64,000 nt of DNA, taken from NCBI GenBank assembly GCA_021295835.1, contig JAGWBP010000001.1:62001-126000 (forward strand). The letters are read 5' to 3'. Of the stretch, positions 1-8,303 are shown piece after piece (position 1 is the first letter of the stretch; every line of letters starts with the position of its first letter). The notes beneath the pieces were generated by a model. It was given only the letters and a program-made list of their open reading frames with translations. It was not told the origin of the DNA and searched no databases. A program made the position numbers and the translations under genes. Origin of the DNA: Gemmatimonadota bacterium. GTDB lineage: Bacteria; Gemmatimonadota; Gemmatimonadetes; Longimicrobiales; Gaopeijiaceae.

Positions 1-180
1 CCAGAGGGGATGGACGAGGTGTTTCGGGGGAGCGCCCCCCCGATCGCCGTGGCCACTCACCCGGAAACGGGCGTCATCAAGGCGATAGTCCGGGATTGGG
101 ACGGGACCGAGCTCCCAATCATGGACGACATGGATGTGTCGGTCTCGACAGGGCTGCCCGGACCCGGGAGCGTCCGATGA
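1..180 (+). CDS. 3' end of an unrecognised protein (5' truncated by the window)
   Basis: The frame is open from the first base to a TGA stop and gives the last 59 residues of a protein, beginning PEGMDEVFRG and ending GLPGPGSVR. The tail is acidic (MDDMDVS) and I recognise no family. It lies 28 bases upstream of the selenoprotein start on the same strand, so the two could be co-transcribed. Support is limited to the open frame, GC-rich third positions and the natural spacing to the next gene. The N-terminal part lies outside the window. Confidence 0.45.
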   Translation, partial: PEGMDEVFRGSAPPIAVATHPETGVIKAIVRDWDGTELPIMDDMDVSVSTGLPGPGSVR

Positions 181-208
181 CCAGTGCGGCAGCAAGCAGG
201 AGGAGAGG

Positions 209-565
209 GTGACAAGAAGGGTCGATTGGGCGTACCACCGCCCCGGGTGAGGGAGTTGCAAGCGCACGCAAGAGTTTCTTGCGCGAAACGGCGTCGCGGT
301 GGCGGAGACGCGGAACGCCAGGAAGAGCCCGGTAGGCGCCTCCGAGGCGGTCTCGCTCCTCGAGGGCGCTACCGAGGTGTATGTGGCGAAGTCTCGAAAG
401 TTCCTGCACTTCGATCTGGCGGCCAAGGGCGGCGCATCCGACGACGAGGTCGCCGCGCAGATCGTGAGTCGATGGGGGAAGCTCAGGGCCCCCACGCTGC
501 GAGTAGGCTCGACCCTCGCCATCGGCTACAACGAGGAGATGCTGACGGAGGTCGTCGGCGACTAG
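209..565 (+). CDS. ArsC-family selenoprotein (UxxC thioredoxin-fold protein, Sec encoded by in-frame TGA)
   Basis: From a GTG preceded by AGGAGAGGG, the frame reads VDWAYHRPG, then TGA at 248-250, then GSCKRTQEFLARNG, and continues to TAG, giving 118 residues with the TGA as residue 14. With TGA read as selenocysteine the motif is U14-G-S-C17. That is exactly where ArsC/Spx-like thioredoxin-fold proteins carry their redox cysteine pair. The rest (DARK-like NARKSP, a central VAKSRKFLHFDL stretch, LRAPTLRVGSTL and a C-terminal GYNEE) matches the small ArsC-like family known to occur as cysteine and selenocysteine forms. A perfect hairpin follows the TGA at SECIS distance. The role is probably thiol redox chemistry; arsenate reduction is not shown. 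If TGA were a true stop, translation could restart only at GTG 299, which lacks the active site. No selA, selB, selC or selD lies in the window. Confidence 0.85.
267..283 (+). promoter_or_regulatory. SECIS-like stem-loop downstream of the in-frame TGA
   Basis: CGCAAGA and TCTTGCG form a perfect 7-bp stem around a GTT loop. Two further pairs (264 with 284, 263 with 285) can form below a two-base bulge. The loop G lies 24 bases past the TGA, inside the spacing known for bacterial SECIS elements, which sit in the coding sequence just after UGA and present a G in the apical loop to SelB. The bases also encode residues of the protein. This is a structural inference from the sequence. Confidence 0.65.
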
Positions 566-626
566 TTCCTCGCAGCTCGAATACCCCCGAGGGAAATCCA
601 CGGTGCAGGAACTGGGGTGAGGTCGG

Positions 627-1370
627 CTACCCTGTCCCGAAGCCGATCTGAAGCCCGATCCCGCTGGCGGAGAAGCTGTAGTCCCATGTGACCGTCTCCG
701 GGTCCACCTCCTGCGACTCCGGGTCGAAGGTGCGGAGCTTGCTAAAGCTGGTGCTTCCTGATCGCTCGTACCGCAGGCGAATGTCGATCGGGCGCTCGCC
801 GGGGAGGGTAATGCCGACTCCAACAGTCAGCGACCACCGCGCCGCGTCGTCGTCGGGGCGGTCGGTGAACTCGCCGATGGCCCCGAAGCCGGAGAACTGC
901 ACTGAGGCCAACTCCGTCGACCACCGGCGCAAACCCGCCACGAGGTAGCTGGACAGGTCGCGGGAGCGCAATTTGCGCCCAACGAAGCCGCTGACACCAA
1001 CACCGACCTTGTTCTCGAACTCCCATCTGCCCAGCCCCACCCTACCCGCGCCACTTCCCTGGGGTTCCATCATGCCGCTGATGGTCTGCCGCGAGGAGAT
1101 CAGCGCCTGCAGCTCAGCACCCACCAGCAAACCGCGTTCGGTGGCACCAAGGTGCCCGATCGCGATGCTGGCGACGAAGTCCCCACCGATCCCGGTTCCC
1201 GTGCCGGTGCTCTCTCCGGCCAACTCGGTCAGCACCTTGGTGTGCTTGACGCGCAGAATGTTGATCTCCGGCGTGATGCGTACGTAGACCGGCGCCTGCG
1301 AAGACGCCAGCCCGGGCAGGAGGATGCTGAGAGCTGCGGCGGCAAGGCAAAGTACCGGCTGTTGCTGCAA
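627..1370 (-). CDS. outer-membrane beta-barrel protein
   Basis: This exported protein of about 247 residues has a hydrophobic leader (CLAAAALSILLPGLASSQA), then alternating amphipathic strands rich in Gly and aromatics and a short barrel-like end (GIGLQIGFG). The family resembles generic OmpA/OmpW-size barrels, but no named family is certain. I chose the TTG start because GGAGGA lies six bases before it and the signal peptide then begins at once. A GTG nine codons upstream would add a charged stretch. It converges with the selenoprotein gene. Substrate and role are unknown. Confidence 0.7.
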   Translation of the reverse strand: MQQQPVLCLAAAALSILLPGLASSQAPVYVRITPEINILRVKHTKVLTELAGESTGTGTGIGGDFVASIAIGHLGATERGLLVGAELQALISSRQTISGMMEPQGSGAGRVGLGRWEFENKVGVGVSGFVGRKLRSRDLSSYLVAGLRRWSTELASVQFSGFGAIGEFTDRPDDDAARWSLTVGVGITLPGERPIDIRLRYERSGSTSFSKLRTFDPESQEVDPETVTWDYSFSASGIGLQIGFGTG

Positions 1371-1474
1371 TGTTGCTCCTCCATCCTGGACGCTCACCGG
1401 CGAAGCTACTAGAATCCCGGCGTGCGTGCCAAAACGCTGTCCGGTGACGCTGGGCCCCTGACAGGGCGGGCCGG

Positions 1475-1999
1475 GTGACCAGTCGCCTTCCTGTGGTCGG
1501 GGTGATGGGCGCTGGGGCCCACGCCCACCGGGATCTCGCCGAACCCCTAGGGCGCGGCTTGGCGCACCTGGGGGTCCACCTCCTGACGGGCGGGGGCCCG
1601 GGGGTCATGGCGGCGGTGTCGCGGGCATTCGCCGAGGTGGGCGACCGGGTCGGCCTCGTGATCGGAGTGCTGCCCCTGATGGAGGGCCTCCCGAAGACCG
1701 GGCCTCCGGCCCCGTACCCGAACCGGTGGGTTGAGATCCCGATCCGGACCCACCTGGGGAGGCTAGGTGCCGATCCGCTCTCGCGCAACCATATCAACGT
1801 GCTCACCTCGGACGTGGTGATCGCCCTGCCGGGGAGTGTCGGCACTGCCTCCGAAGTGGAGCTGGCGACTGCCTATCGTCGCCCGATCGTCCTCCTGGGT
1901 GATCTTGACCGGGCCAAGGGGCTTCCGGGGGCAGTCGCCACCGCATCGAGCGTGGCCGCAGCGCTCGCGTTCGTGCGCCGGGAACTCGGCATCCGGTGA
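1475..1999 (+). CDS. LOG family protein (lysine-decarboxylase-like Rossmann fold, TIGR00725-like)
   Basis: The 174-residue protein carries the two LOG signatures: a phosphate loop TGGGPGVMAA near residue 40, and PGSVGTASE near residue 120 in place of the usual PGGxGTxxE. Proteins of this family are nucleoside-monophosphate phosphoribohydrolases (cytokinin-activating type) or related nucleotide-binding proteins, some called molybdenum-cofactor carriers. The Gly-to-Ser change in the second motif makes the exact reaction uncertain. It starts at GTG with no strong ribosome binding site and stands alone, followed by a lipoprotein gene. Confidence 0.8.
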   Translation: MTSRLPVVGVMGAGAHAHRDLAEPLGRGLAHLGVHLLTGGGPGVMAAVSRAFAEVGDRVGLVIGVLPLMEGLPKTGPPAPYPNRWVEIPIRTHLGRLGADPLSRNHINVLTSDVVIALPGSVGTASEVELATAYRRPIVLLGDLDRAKGLPGAVATASSVAAALAFVRRELGIR

Positions 2000-2145
2000 A
2001 GAGGTCCTCCTTGGGCCGGTAGCGGCGGCAGCAGAGGGCTCGCTCTGGACCGACCCAGGCGGATACGCTATTATCTGGTCTAGGAATGGGCGGCCCGTCC
2101 CCCGGATGCCGCCCCAAGTGTCGTATCTGCACCCAGGAGGTACCA

Positions 2146-2847
2146 ATGGTGGTTGATTGTCAGAGAGCGATAGCGAGATTTTCGGCAGGGCTTCTGGCCC
2201 TCCTCGTCGTGGTGGGAGCGGGCTGCGGGAAAGAAGTGATCGATGACTGTGATGTCGAAGACCCTCCTCCCGAATGTAACCAGTGTCCAACTACGCTCGG
2301 GTTCATGCCGGAGGACACCGTGCTGGTGGGAGACACGGTACGCGTAAACGTCACCGACTTTTTTCAGGAGGCAGACTCGGGTGATGTCCTGGTCTACACG
2401 GCCGCGTCTTCGGACGAGTCGACGGTGGAGGTGAATATGGCCGGTTCTGCGCTCACCTACATCGGGGTGGACGGCGGCGAAGCTGACATTAAGGTCACGG
2501 CAACCGACACGTTCGAGTGTGCCGCCGAGCAGGAGTTTGAGGTGGTGGTGATGTATCCCAATCGGGCGCCGACTTGCACGTGGTCCCTGCCCCCGCCGCC
2601 CTATACTTTTCCAGTCGGCCTATCTGGCGAGATTGACGTGCCTTGCGCGGACCCTGACGGCGACCCCTTGACGATTACGGCAGTAAGTAGCGACCCCGAC
2701 GTCTTTGCGGTGAGCGTGGCAGGGGACCAGCTCGCCTTCGAAGCGCTGGCGGTGGGCACATCTGAGCTCACGGTCACGGCGACCGACCCGGAGGGCCTCT
2801 CCGGGGAGGCTATTGCGGACATTATTGTAGTCGAAGGAGAGGGCTAG
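2146..2847 (+). CDS. lipoprotein with two Ig/cadherin-like repeats
   Basis: AGGAGG lies seven bases before this ATG. The leader LLALLVVVGAGC ends in a lipobox-like cysteine, so the 233-residue product is probably lipidated and exported. A Cys-rich linker (DDCDVEDPPPECNQC) leads into two beta-sandwich repeats. Each contains an xSSDxxxVxV strand, a GxAxLTV-type strand and a TATD motif. The second repeat has DPDGDPLTITAVSSDPD, typical of calcium-binding cadherin-like domains. The same repeats occur in the lipoprotein at 54152-55372. No catalytic domain is visible; a cell-surface binding or structural role is inferred. Confidence 0.75.
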   Translation: MVVDCQRAIARFSAGLLALLVVVGAGCGKEVIDDCDVEDPPPECNQCPTTLGFMPEDTVLVGDTVRVNVTDFFQEADSGDVLVYTAASSDESTVEVNMAGSALTYIGVDGGEADIKVTATDTFECAAEQEFEVVVMYPNRAPTCTWSLPPPPYTFPVGLSGEIDVPCADPDGDPLTITAVSSDPDVFAVSVAGDQLAFEALAVGTSELTVTATDPEGLSGEAIADIIVVEGEG

Positions 2848-2864
2848 CAGGCTGCGGGGTATTC

Positions 2865-2901
2865 GGTGGAGGCCCCCCCACGCGTCGGGGGGGGCTCCAC
2901 C
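2865..2901. terminator. strong GC hairpin between convergent genes
   Basis: GGTGGAG pairs with CTCCACC, and a run of seven C pairs with a run of G, around an ACGCGTC loop with one G-G mismatch. It lies between the lipoprotein stop and the end of purK on the other strand, so it can terminate both. The T tract after it is weak on both sides. Confidence 0.65.
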
Positions 2902-2914
2902 ATATCTGCTTACC

Positions 2915-4033
2915 TTAGCAGCGTAGGCTGCTTTCCTTTCGGTCGGCCAGCCGGAGCAGCCGCTCCAGCCGGTCGACCCTTTCTACTAGCGTCTCTCGGG
3001 TGGCCCCCACGACGTTGACGTGCCCGAGCTTGCGCCCCGGGCGGGGATCCTTGTCGTAGAGGTGGAGGTGCACTCCCGGTAGGGCGGCCACCGCTGTAAC
3101 GTCGGGCATCTCGCCAATAATGTTCAGCATGGCGGTGGGAGCTCGGGCTCGTGGCACCGCGAGCGGCAGTCCCGTGACGGCTCTGATGTGGTTTTCGAAT
3201 TGGCTCGCCTGGGTGCCGTCGAGCGTCCAGTGCCCGGAGTTGTGCACTCTTGGCGCGATCTCGTTCGCTACCAGGCGGTCGTTGCTCTCGAAGAGCTCGA
3301 TGGCGAGCACGCCGACATACTCGAGTCGGTCCATGAGGAGCGCGGCATAGCGCTCGGCCGTCCTGAGCAGTGCCCGTGTCAGCGCTGGGGCCGGAGCCCA
3401 GCTCGCCCTAAGAATGCCGCCCCTATGGTGGTTCTCGGTCAGCGGGTAACAGACGCGGCTCCCGTCGGCCGCCCGCACCCCTATGACACTCAGCTCGCGC
3501 TCGAATGAGATGTGGCTCTCCGCGATCAGCCCCAGACCTAGGGCCGTCGCCGCCCGCTCGGCCTCCTCCGCCGTGCGCACCACCGCCTGCCCCTTGCCGT
3601 CGTAGCCGAAGCGTCGCGTCTTGATCACTGCCGGTAGGCCGACTGCGTCGAGAGCGTCCCCGAGCTCGGCGGGTGCATCGAGCGCGCGGTACGGCACCAC
3701 CGGAATTCCCAGCTCCTCGAAAAGCCGCTTCTCGGCGAGTCGGTCCTGGGTCGCATCGAGGGATGCCGGCGGCGGGAAGACCGGCACCCTCTCCGCCAGA
3801 AGGTGCGCGCTCGCCGCCGGGACGTTCTCGAACTCGTAGGTGACCACATCGACGGCGTCGGCAAGGCGATCGAGAGCCGCAAGGTCGTCGTATGGAGCAG
3901 AGATGACGGTTCCCACCGCCGCCGCCGGAGGATGGGGCGAGGGCTCCAGAAAGGTGAAGCGATTCCCGAGTGGGATTCCCTCCAGCGCCAACATGCGTCC
4001 AAGCTGCCCGCCCCCAAGCACTCCGATCCTCAC
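2915..4033 (-). CDS. purK: N5-carboxyaminoimidazole ribonucleotide synthase (PurK)
   Basis: PurK uses ATP and bicarbonate to convert AIR to N5-CAIR in purine synthesis. The 372-residue ATP-grasp protein begins IGVLGGGQLGRMLA, has the ATP-binding strands VIKTRRFGYDGKGQ near residue 140 and SFERELSVIGVRAADG, and carries the metal/ATP residues ELFESNDRLVANEIAPRVHNSGHWT near residue 250. Length and motifs are complete. It follows purE by 31 bases on the same strand, the usual purEK operon. Confidence 0.96.
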   Translation of the reverse strand: MRIGVLGGGQLGRMLALEGIPLGNRFTFLEPSPHPPAAAVGTVISAPYDDLAALDRLADAVDVVTYEFENVPAASAHLLAERVPVFPPPASLDATQDRLAEKRLFEELGIPVVPYRALDAPAELGDALDAVGLPAVIKTRRFGYDGKGQAVVRTAEEAERAATALGLGLIAESHISFERELSVIGVRAADGSRVCYPLTENHHRGGILRASWAPAPALTRALLRTAERYAALLMDRLEYVGVLAIELFESNDRLVANEIAPRVHNSGHWTLDGTQASQFENHIRAVTGLPLAVPRARAPTAMLNIIGEMPDVTAVAALPGVHLHLYDKDPRPGRKLGHVNVVGATRETLVERVDRLERLLRLADRKESSLRC

Positions 4034-4064
4034 CGGCCGCGCTCCGAGAGGGTGGCCAGCGGGC

Positions 4065-4577
4065 TCAAGACAGGTCAGGCGGCGGCTTCCGAGGGTCGGC
4101 CGAGGCCAGCACCTCGCTCTCGCGTCGCCGGGCGTACTCGCAGAGAGCGTCGCGCACCGCTCGATTGCCGATCCCCACGATGCGCGCCGCCAGCAAGCCC
4201 GCGTTCAGCGCCCCGGCCTCCCCGATGGCGAGCGTCCCTACTGGCACTCCGCCCGGCATCTGCACGATCGCGAGGAGCGAGTCCACCCCCCGTAGCGCTC
4301 GCGACCGCACCGGCACGCCAAGCACCGGCAGCACGGTCTTGGCGGCCACCATTCCGGGCAGGTGCGCCGCACCCCCGGCGCCGGCGACGATCACCCTCAG
4401 GCCCCGTGCCTCAGCCGCCGATGCGTACTCGAAGAGGCGGTCGGGGGTCCGGTGCGCGGAGACGACCTCGGCTTCGTGCGGGACGCCGAGCGCCTCGAGC
4501 ACCTCGCAGGCGTGCTTCATCGTCGCCCAGTCGCTCCGCGATCCCATGATCACGCCAACCAGTGGGGATTGCTCCAT
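4065..4577 (-). CDS. purE: N5-carboxyaminoimidazole ribonucleotide mutase (PurE)
   Basis: PurE moves the carboxylate of N5-CAIR to C4 of the imidazole, the step after PurK. The class I signature is complete: GVIMGSRSDWATM at the N-terminus with the catalytic Ser/Asp, VSAHRTPDRL near residue 45, a glycine-rich IVAGAGGAAHLPGM, and MPGGVPVGTLAIGEAGALNAG near residue 110. I place the start at the ATG giving MEQSPLVG (170 residues); another ATG eight codons upstream would add only MRCHDGAT. Neither has a good ribosome binding site. It is the first gene of the purE-purK pair. Confidence 0.96.
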   Translation of the reverse strand: MEQSPLVGVIMGSRSDWATMKHACEVLEALGVPHEAEVVSAHRTPDRLFEYASAAEARGLRVIVAGAGGAAHLPGMVAAKTVLPVLGVPVRSRALRGVDSLLAIVQMPGGVPVGTLAIGEAGALNAGLLAARIVGIGNRAVRDALCEYARRRESEVLASADPRKPPPDLS

Positions 4578-4680
4578 AGTCGCACCATCATGGCACCGCA
4601 TGCAGCTTGGCTCAAGGGCAGGCCCCCCGCCGCCGCCGTGCGTTTCGGGTGCCCGGTCGCCAGCAGCCCGGGGACAAACC

Positions 4681-4745
4681 GTCGCACCTTGCCAGCGAGG
4701 CGCTTCGCAGCTCTCAGTGCTCGCGCGAGATTATCATGGGCCTGT
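4681..4745 (+). repeat. copy of the dispersed palindromic element (degenerate)
   Basis: It shares with the copy near 31.6 kb the blocks CCTTGCCAGCG, GCGCTTCGC, GTGCTCGCGCGAGATT and a degraded end TATCATGGGCC. It lies in the gap between purE and the VPS10 gene, which are divergent. Confidence 0.6.
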
Positions 4746-4800
4746 GTTCCCTTTCAACCTGTGCTGGCCACACGCACCCCCACCCGACCGAGGCACCGCG

Positions 4801-7800
4801 ATGTTCACTCACACCAAAGCGCCCCTCGCCACCGTGCTGCTCGCGCTTGCGCTTCCCTACCCGCCCCTTGCGACGCCGCTGGCGGGCCAGGGTGGCGACG
4901 CGAGCGGCGACTCGGGCGAACTCAGCTCGGAGCTGCTCTCGTCGCTTCGCTGGCGGAGCATCGGACCGGCGGTCGCATCCGGCCGGATCGCGGACATCGC
5001 CATCGACCCGACAGACCGGAGCACCTGGTATGTGGCCGTCTCCTCCGGCAACGTCTGGAAGACAACCAACAGGGGCACCACCTGGACCCCCATCTTCGAC
5101 GACTATGGCTCGTACTCGATCGGGGCTATCGCGCTGGACCCGAACGACCTCCGCACACTCTGGGTGGGAACCGGCGAGAACAACGGCCAGCGCTCGGTCG
5201 GCTACGGCGACGGAGTCTACAAGTCGGTGGACGGCGGGCTGTCCTTCGCCAAGATGGGGCTGGAGACATCGCGCCACATCGGTATGATCGCGATCCACCC
5301 CGACGACTCGCGCACGGTCTACGTCGCCGCACAGGGCCCGCTCTGGGCTGCGGGCGGGGAGCGCGGCCTGTACCGCACGACCGACGCCGGCGAGAGCTGG
5401 GAGCTCGTCCTCGATATCGGCGAGCACACCGGAGTCAACGAGGTCTACTTCGACCCGCGCAATCCCGAGGTGATGTACGCGACCTCGTGGCAGCGCAGGC
5501 GCCACCAGTGGACGATGATCGACGGCGGGCCGGGGTCGGGGATCCACAAGTCCACCGACGGCGGTAACACCTGGCGCGATATCAACCGCGGGCTGCCATC
5601 GGGCGACAAGGGGAAGATCGGGATGGCGATCTCGCCGATCGATCCAGACGTCCTCTATGCGATCGTCGAGGCCTCGATGGGCGAAGGCGGCACCTTCCGC
5701 AGCGAGAACATGGGCGAGAGCTGGAGCCGCACCTCGCACTACCAGTCGGGGGCGGCCATGTACTACCATGAGCTCTACGCCGACCCCCACCGCTTCGATC
5801 GCATCTACTCGATGGACACCTACCTGGAGATGTCCGACGACGGCGGCAAGGGCTGGCACCGCCTCCCCACACGGGGCGTGCACGTCGACTTCCACGCCAT
5901 GGCCTTCGACCCAAACGACCCCGAACACCTGATCGTCGGCACCGACGGCGGTCTCTACGAGACCTTCGACCTCGGCGGGAGCTGGCGGCACTTCGCAAAC
6001 TTGCCGATCACCCAGTTCTACAAGCTCGCCACCTCGAACGACGAGCCCTTCTACTACGTCTACGGCGGCACCCAGGACAACAACACCCTTGGCGGACCCT
6101 CGCAGACCCTTGGGGGAGGCATCCGCAACTCCGATTGGTACGTCACGCTCGGCGGCGACGGATTCGATCCGGCCATCGACCCCGACAACCCGGACATCGT
6201 CTACTCGCAGCTACAGTACGGGGTGCTTTCGCGCTTCGACCGGGGCACCAGGGAGCGGCTCGACATCCAGCCGCAGCCAGACTCCGACGGTCCTCCGCTA
6301 CGCTGGCACTGGGACGCCGGGCTGCTCATGTCGCCGCACGACAGTCACCGCCTCTACTTCGGTGCCCAGATCCTCTTTCGGAGCGACGACCGGGGTTCCA
6401 CCTGGCGGGCCGTGTCGGGCGACCTGACCCGCGATATGGACCGCAACGAGCTCGAGGTGATGGGGCGCGTGTGGAGCGTCGACGCGGTCGGGAAGAACCG
6501 GTCGACCTCGCCATTCGGACATATCGTCTCAATCGCGGAGTCGCCGCTGGTGGAGGGACTCATCTACGTTGGGACCGACGACGGCCTGGTGCAGGTGACG
6601 GAGGACGGGGGCGAAACGTGGCGGCGGATCGAAAGCCTGCCTGGGGTGCCCGACACCAGCTTCGTGCACGACGTGGAGGCGTCGCTGCACGATCCGGACG
6701 GGATCTTCGTGGTGGTGAACAACTTCAAGCGGGGCGACTTCCGGCCCTATGTCCTCCGCTCCGAGGACCGTGGGCGGAGATGGACGATGATCACCGGCGG
6801 GCTGCCTGACAACAGTCCCTCCTTCTCGGTCGTGCAGGACCCGGTCGAGCCGGGGCTGCTCTTTCTGGGGGCGGAATTCGGGGCGTTCGTGTCGGTGGAC
6901 GGGGGGGAGTCGTGGATGGACTTCTCGAGCGGGCTCCCCACTATCTCGGTCCGCGATCTGGAGATCCAGAGGCGCGAGGGCGACCTAGTGGCGGCCACCT
7001 TCGGGCGCAGCCTATACGTCGTGGACGACTACACGCCGCTGCGGGAGCTCGCGCGCGGGCCGGAGGCGATCCTGGCGTCGGAGGGATACATATTCGAAGT
7101 GCCTGATGGCGAGGTGTACGTGCCGTGGAGTCCGGGCGGCGCCAACGGCGACGACTTCTACCAGGCCGATAACCCCCCATTCGGGGCGACCTTCACCTAT
7201 TGGCTGGGCGAGACGCTCAGGACCCGAAAGGCACAGCGCCGGGCAACCGAGCGCGAGGCCCAGGGAGATGGCGAGGATACGCCCTACCCCACCTGGGAGG
7301 CGCTTCGCGAGGAGGACCGCGAGGAGGCGCCGCAGCTCCTGCTGACGATCCGCGACGAGGCCGGCGAGGTGGTGAACGTGGTGCGCGGCGCTACCTCTCG
7401 CGGCATTCACCGGGCCGTATGGGACTACCGCTACCCTGGGTACGGTCCGGTTGCAGGCGACGAGGGAGGTGGTGAAGGATGGAGTGACAGCGGACCGCTG
7501 GCGCTCCCGGGTAGCTACACCGTGACGCTCTCGCGGCGGGTGGAGGGGGAGACAGCGATCCTCGCCGGGCCCACGCGATTTCGAATCAGGCCAATCGTCG
7601 AACCGGCGATCGAGCCCCAGGACCAGGCGGCGGTGCTGGCCTTCCAGCGCGAGACCGGCGAGCTGCTCCGCGCCGTCGCGGGAAGCCAGCGCGTGGCTGC
7701 GGAGGCCGCGGCCAGGATCCGAGCGATCAAGCGAGTGCTGCAGGGTTGGCCCGCAGCGTCTGGCGACCTGGCGGCGGATGCACGGTCTCTCGAGCTTCGC

Positions 7801-8100
7801 CTGCTGGATCTGCAGGAGGCTCTGAACGGCTCGACCACGCGCACCTCGCGCTCGGAGCCGGACATGCCGGGGATCGCCAGGAGGGTGAACCAGATCGTGC
7901 GGGGGCACTGGCGCGGTCTTCACGGCCCCACTGGCACCCATCGGGAGCAGTACCGCATTGCCCGGGAAGCCTTCGAGGCGATCTACCCGGATCTGGCGCG
8001 GCTCGTGGAGACGGAGCTGCCGGCGCTGGAGGGGCGGCTCGAGGAGGCGGGCGTGCCGTGGACGACGGGGCGGCGCCTGCCACGGTGGCCGCCGGGATAG
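4801..8100 (+). CDS. secreted sortilin/VPS10-type beta-propeller protein
   Basis: The 1099-residue protein has a signal peptide (HTKAPLATVLLALALPYPPLATPLAGQ). It then has at least ten Asp-box repeats of the form SxDxGxxW, including KSVDGGLSF, RTTDAGESW, KSTDGGNTW, RSDDRGSTW, VTEDGGETW and VSVDGGESW, spread over about residues 60-720. These build the ten-bladed propeller of the VPS10/sortilin and exo-sialidase-like superfamily. The C-terminal 350 residues look like a helical and Ig-like region (RETGELLRAVAGSQRVAAEA). Such proteins are often annotated as glycosyl hydrolases, but no catalytic residues can be assigned. The ATG follows a long untranslated region; the frame is open further upstream only as antisense to purEK. 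Confidence 0.88.
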   Translation: MFTHTKAPLATVLLALALPYPPLATPLAGQGGDASGDSGELSSELLSSLRWRSIGPAVASGRIADIAIDPTDRSTWYVAVSSGNVWKTTNRGTTWTPIFDDYGSYSIGAIALDPNDLRTLWVGTGENNGQRSVGYGDGVYKSVDGGLSFAKMGLETSRHIGMIAIHPDDSRTVYVAAQGPLWAAGGERGLYRTTDAGESWELVLDIGEHTGVNEVYFDPRNPEVMYATSWQRRRHQWTMIDGGPGSGIHKSTDGGNTWRDINRGLPSGDKGKIGMAISPIDPDVLYAIVEASMGEGGTFRSENMGESWSRTSHYQSGAAMYYHELYADPHRFDRIYSMDTYLEMSDDGGKGWHRLPTRGVHVDFHAMAFDPNDPEHLIVGTDGGLYETFDLGGSWRHFANLPITQFYKLATSNDEPFYYVYGGTQDNNTLGGPSQTLGGGIRNSDWYVTLGGDGFDPAIDPDNPDIVYSQLQYGVLSRFDRGTRERLDIQPQPDSDGPPLRWHWDAGLLMSPHDSHRLYFGAQILFRSDDRGSTWRAVSGDLTRDMDRNELEVMGRVWSVDAVGKNRSTSPFGHIVSIAESPLVEGLIYVGTDDGLVQVTEDGGETWRRIESLPGVPDTSFVHDVEASLHDPDGIFVVVNNFKRGDFRPYVLRSEDRGRRWTMITGGLPDNSPSFSVVQDPVEPGLLFLGAEFGAFVSVDGGESWMDFSSGLPTISVRDLEIQRREGDLVAATFGRSLYVVDDYTPLRELARGPEAILASEGYIFEVPDGEVYVPWSPGGANGDDFYQADNPPFGATFTYWLGETLRTRKAQRRATEREAQGDGEDTPYPTWEALREEDREEAPQLLLTIRDEAGEVVNVVRGATSRGIHRAVWDYRYPGYGPVAGDEGGGEGWSDSGPLALPGSYTVTLSRRVEGETAILAGPTRFRIRPIVEPAIEPQDQAAVLAFQRETGELLRAVAGSQRVAAEAAARIRAIKRVLQGWPAASGDLAADARSLELRLLDLQEALNGSTTRTSRSEPDMPGIARRVNQIVRGHWRGLHGPTGTHREQYRIAREAFEAIYPDLARLVETELPALEGRLEEAGVPWTTGRRLPRWPPG

Positions 8101-8178
8101 GTCGCTTGTGATCCTAGCGCCATGGGGTCCGGCGGGCAACCGTCCCTGGGGCGGCACCCTCGCGGGCGAGCTCTTCTG

Positions 8179-8214
8179 GACAGATTCTATCCATAATATG
8201 GCCAGGAATCTGTC
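8179..8214. terminator. inverted repeat between convergent genes
   Basis: GACAGATTC and GAATCTGTC form a perfect 9-bp stem flanking an 18-bp spacer that holds a second palindrome, CCATAATATGG. It lies between the VPS10 stop and the 3' end of the minus-strand lipoprotein. A third copy of the half site, TAATCTGTCC, sits at about 8280. The arms resemble those of the palindrome at 42041-42066. A bidirectional terminator or an operator is likely. Confidence 0.5.
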
Positions 8215-8303
8215 ACGGTGTGTCCATGCCGAATGTGTTGCACGCGATACCTGCGACTAGCGGACAAATTACCCCTATAATCTGTCCTGCCCTACCTCCG
8301 AAC

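Noticed and set aside
299..565. An 88-residue protein starting at GTG 299
   Set aside because: It lacks a ribosome binding site and the active site; homology continues upstream through the TGA to GTG 209.
627..1845. Long antisense reading frames opposite the barrel and LOG genes
   Set aside because: They are Arg/Pro-rich shadows typical of GC-rich DNA and overlap well-supported genes.
3970..4800. N-terminal extension of the VPS10 protein by about 277 codons
   Set aside because: It is antisense to purE and purK, Arg/Pro-rich, and the signal peptide begins at ATG 4801.
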